Source: Dromiciops gliroides (taxonomy: Eukaryota > Chordata > Mammalia > Microbiotheria > Microbiotheriidae). From it: DNA of 64,000 nt. The notes below the pieces were generated by a model. That model did not search any database and had not been told where the DNA came from. It saw nothing but the letters and a program-made list of their open reading frames with translations. Position 1 is the first letter of the stretch. Every line of letters starts with the position of its first letter. Below are positions 60,926 through 64,000 of this stretch, in pieces. The position numbers and the translations under genes are program-made. Location: the NCBI RefSeq assembly GCF_019393635.1, contig NC_057867.1, forward strand, positions 4,901,821 through 4,965,820. Reading direction: 5' to 3'.

Positions 60926-61269
60926 ATCTCCTTCCCTTAAAAGAACATTCTATGGCTCCATTGTGGTTTTAGGAAGTTCAGGCCCAAGAAGAGCAGCAAG
61001 AACCAGAGCAGCCCATTTGACTTCAGGCCCCCAGACTGTAAAGGGGCTTCTTGGATTCCAGCTCTTCAATGCCCATATTTGGAGTTTGAGCCATGTCTGA
61101 CCAGTGCCAGCTGCAGCAGCCCTGAGGAGAACCTCAGTGGTCAGACTGCATTTACATGCAGGAGAAAACCAAGCTGCTTTTTCTAATGGAAGGCTTTCCC
61201 AGGTAGCTTAGGAGCTGACACTGTTGTGAGGCCTGCACCTGTAGGTGGACAAGGCCATCAGGACCAGAG

Positions 61270-61710
61270 CTGCTCCCCCCTCTGCTCCCCTCTCTGTTCC
61301 CCACTTTGCCCCCCTCTCTGTTCCCCCCTCTGCTCTCCTCTCTGTTCCCCCTTCTGCTCCCCCCTCTGCTCCCCTTCTGTTACCCTCTCTGCTCCCCCCT
61401 TTGCTCCCCTCTCTGCTATCCCCTCTGCTCCCCCCTCTGCTCCCCTCTCTGCTCCCCTCTCTCCTCTCCCTTCTGCTCCCTTCTCTGCTCCCCCCTCTGC
61501 TACCCCCTTTGCTCCCCCCTCTGCTCCCCCTTCTGCTCCCCTCTCTGCTCCCCTCTCTGCTCCCCCTCTGCTCCCCCCTTTGCTCCCCTCTCTGCTCCCC
61601 CCTCTGCTCCCCTCTTTTCTCCCTTCTCTGCTCCCCCTCTCTGCTCCCCTCTCTGCTCCCCCTTTGCTCCCCCCTCTACTCCTCCCTTTGCTCCCCTCTC
61701 TGCTTAGCAG
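61270..61710. repeat. (CTCTGCTCCCC)n minisatellite
   Basis: About 440 bp of units of roughly 10-13 bp (CTCTGCTCCCC and variants with CCCCCTCTGCT, CTTTGCTCCCC, TTCTGCTCCCC). Units differ by single bases and by length. Long Ser/Pro/Leu frames over it are artefacts. Confidence 0.95.
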
Positions 61711-62749
61711 TGCACTTCTGAAAACCCTTGTCTTCTTAGCCCCAGAGCCAAGCACCGGCATTTCTTGCCTTTGGTTCCAGGGTCCCCTGAGGCATGTGCT
61801 CAGCGTACCCTTGGGTCTCCACAAGGCTCAGGTCTAGAGCCCTGCTGTCACCTGTTTTTCCAAGACCACTCACTCTGCATCAGGAGGACTATGCTTGCAG
61901 TTTGAGAAGGAAAAGGCACCTGGGGCCCATGGCCCCACTGGCCCAATAGCAGCTTTTACATCATATTGGGAAACCCAGCAGATTTGCTCTTTGGAAGTTG
62001 TGCTCATGTTAGCTGTGCGACCTTGAACAAGTAAGAGCTGTAAAAGGAAGACAAAGCTTCTTGGGCAGCCTGTGGCTTCAGATGCTTAGTCTCTGACTCA
62101 CTCACCTTGCTTGGGCCCTGGGACACAAAAGGGGTACATGACTCGTCCTAGAATTTCTTGTTTCAGGAAGTTAGTCCTCATTCCTGACCTAGAAGAAGAG
62201 AAAGGAGCAAGAGAAAGCAGAGAGAGTTAATTGCCTCTAACAAAGTGGGGACACTTCTGGGGGACAGGTGCCATCCTGGTCATTGTCTTACTGTGTGCTT
62301 TCTGTTGCTCATAGCTGACTGGCTTCTCAGGGCATTAACTGTCCCCTCACTTCCTTCTCAGCTCATTAGCCCTGCTCAGACTCTGCTTTTCTCCCTTCCC
62401 AACCTTAGCCCTGTCATTAACCAATTCATCTCCACAGTTCTTGAATAATACTCCCTCCCCATCCTCCAACCCTGGATTACTCTTCCCATCTACTCATGTG
62501 CTGTGGGCTGGAGCTGGAGGAGTCCTGCACTTGTTCTAAGCAAATACACCCAACATTCATGTTGTCCAACTGCAGCAAGGCAGTTCTAAGTTCTGAGCAT
62601 TTCTAATTTCTTTGCTATCTTGTTGCCCACAGAAGTGATCCCAAACTTTTTCTGTTCTCCTCAGGCCACCCTCTGCACCTCTTCCTCTATCTACTGTCCA
62701 TTGAGAACCTTGCTTCTTGCCTAAGAAAATGGAGGTCATTTGCTATGAG

Positions 62750-64000
62750 TTCCCTCTTCTCCCCTTCCCTTTTTCTCAGAACTCCTTGATATCACCTCCC
62801 ACTCTCTTCTTTTCTCCTAGTCTCTGATATTGAAGAGATCCTTCTCCTTGCTCAAGCCAAAACCCCTCTTCATGTGCCCTTCACCTTACCCTTTCCCAAC
62901 TTCTGATTGTCCCTCTCAGTAATTCCTACTGCCCCAGTTTTTAGCCTTTCTGATCCTGGTTCCTTCTCTCTCTTACTGCCTTTTCAACCAGAAAACAAAA
63001 TTTTTGTTTTGCTGGGTTGATAGCTCTGGTGAACCTGCGCCCCTCTCCCACCTGGGCCTCCACCACTCAAGGCTGCTTCCTGGTACCCAGCAGGGGTAAA
63101 CCAACCAAGTTCTGCCTCAGAATCAGCAGAGACCCCTGTAATCTCCCCTCAGATAACCACTCAGCCCTCTCACCAGATTGTGAGCTTAATTCCAGAAGAT
63201 GCTGGCACTGCAGCTGATTCAGAGGTTATGGAGGTCTCTTTCTCTGCCAAAGCCTGTCTGGGGCTGGATCTGTGTCAGCTCAACCTCGGAGCTGGGTTCC
63301 ACTCCTGTCCCAGCACAGCAGACCCCTCCTGCTGACCTTCTAAACCGTCTTTGGCTGGAAAATAATATCACCCCATCCTTTTGTGGGTTCTGCTGCTCCA
63401 GGTATTGTTATTTTTTTGAAGGGATTTAGAGGGATTTGGGGGAGAGCTCCAAGGAGTCACTGCCTGTCCTCCACCACCTTGGCTCCCTCTTACTGCCTTT
63501 GAATATGCCCAGGTTCCCCAATCCTCATAAAGCCTTCATTAGACCCTACTCTCCCCTTAAACTAGTGCCCTTAGCTCTTTTCTCTCATTAACTCCATAAC
63601 CTTTAGACATCTGGCTTCCAGCTTCATCATTCAACTGAAGCTACTTTCCCTGCAAAGTCTCCAGTGACCTTTTAATTGCCAGCTCTGATGGCCTGTTCTC
63701 GATCCTTATCCTACTTGACCTCTCTATTTCATCAGCCACTGTTGACCACCTTCCCTCTCCTGGTTGTTTTCTCCTGTTTGGGGTTTTGTAACTGTGTTCT
63801 CTCTTGGTTCTCCCTCTACATGTGTGATTGTTCATTTTCAGTTGTCTTTGATAGTCCCCTAACTGTTCTATTCTGGGTCTTTGTTTCTTCTCTCAGTGAT
63901 CTCGTCAGCCTCTTGTGGGTATAACTTCTCTCTAGGCAGATGATTCCCAGATCTATCCAGGCAACCCCAGTCTCTCCCCCTGAGCTTTTATTTATTTATT
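62750..64000 (+). repeat. L2/CR1-clade LINE
   Basis: A diverged L2 copy on the + strand that runs off the window. Broken translations near 63670-63930 resemble the reverse transcriptase part also seen, in the other orientation, at 6439-7352. 62994-63480 may be another insertion in it. Confidence 0.55.

Larger units (their letters stand above)
58427..64000. other. RRAGB intron running off the window
   Basis: No further Rag exon was recognised. Contents: SINE (59465-59600, -), RTE-tailed SINE (59722-59912, +), MIR-like relics (60540-60660, - and 60668-60925, +), a minisatellite (61270-61710) and an L2 block (62750-64000, +). Confidence 0.6.

Noticed and set aside
61226-61837. A 203-codon Pro/Ser/Leu frame
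   Set aside because: It covers the minisatellite and owes its length to the repeat.

Overview
The window is mammalian nuclear DNA, very probably from a marsupial. More than two dozen copies of a tRNA-derived SINE of the MAR1/WSINE1 type (about 145 bp) are scattered through it. They sit among L1 elements, long L2/CR1-clade LINE pieces, MIR-like relics and one SINE with an RTE-type tail. The species cannot be fixed from the sequence alone. No tool was run: repeat family names are recognitions by eye and most repeat edges are approximate.

The one well supported protein gene is a Rag GTPase of the RagA/RagB type on the + strand, best called RRAGB. A GC-rich CpG island lies at about 29830-32090. 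Four coding exons follow at 33108-33141, 36163-36262, 54683-54749 and 58204-58426, all with GT/AG borders and matching phases. They encode residues 1-139 in RagA numbering, including the P-loop, Thr21, Gln66 and the HKMD motif. The rest of the gene lies beyond position 64000. A long GC-rich frame in the island can splice in phase to the first of these exons and could give an N-terminal extension, as in RagB, but this is only a candidate. A tRNA-Glu(TTC) gene lies on the - strand at 7901-7972.

The most unusual object is a 4.6 kb endogenous retrovirus on the - strand (20411-24982). It has paired LTRs, 7-bp inverted termini, a 4-bp target duplication, a primer binding site and a purine tract. 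Its gag carries a gammaretrovirus-like capsid region behind an unusual N-terminus with three hydrophobic segments. Where nucleocapsid, protease, polymerase and envelope should follow, there is an intact intronless 188-codon frame. It matches the C-terminal DUF1771 plus Smr region of the cellular protein N4BP2. This looks like host-gene capture by a retrovirus, and I know of no description of it.

Layout: 1-20400 holds L2/MIR relics, SINEs, long simple repeats, the tRNA and two exon-like islands of unknown identity. The retrovirus follows at 20411-24982, then L2 and GA-rich DNA to 29700. From 29830 to the end is the Rag gene. Its third intron (18.4 kb) is filled by two L1 copies in the same orientation (37905-42437 and 42438-49421), a staircase of seven same-strand SINEs (48762-50098), an L2 block with a solo LTR, and a third L1 on the + strand.
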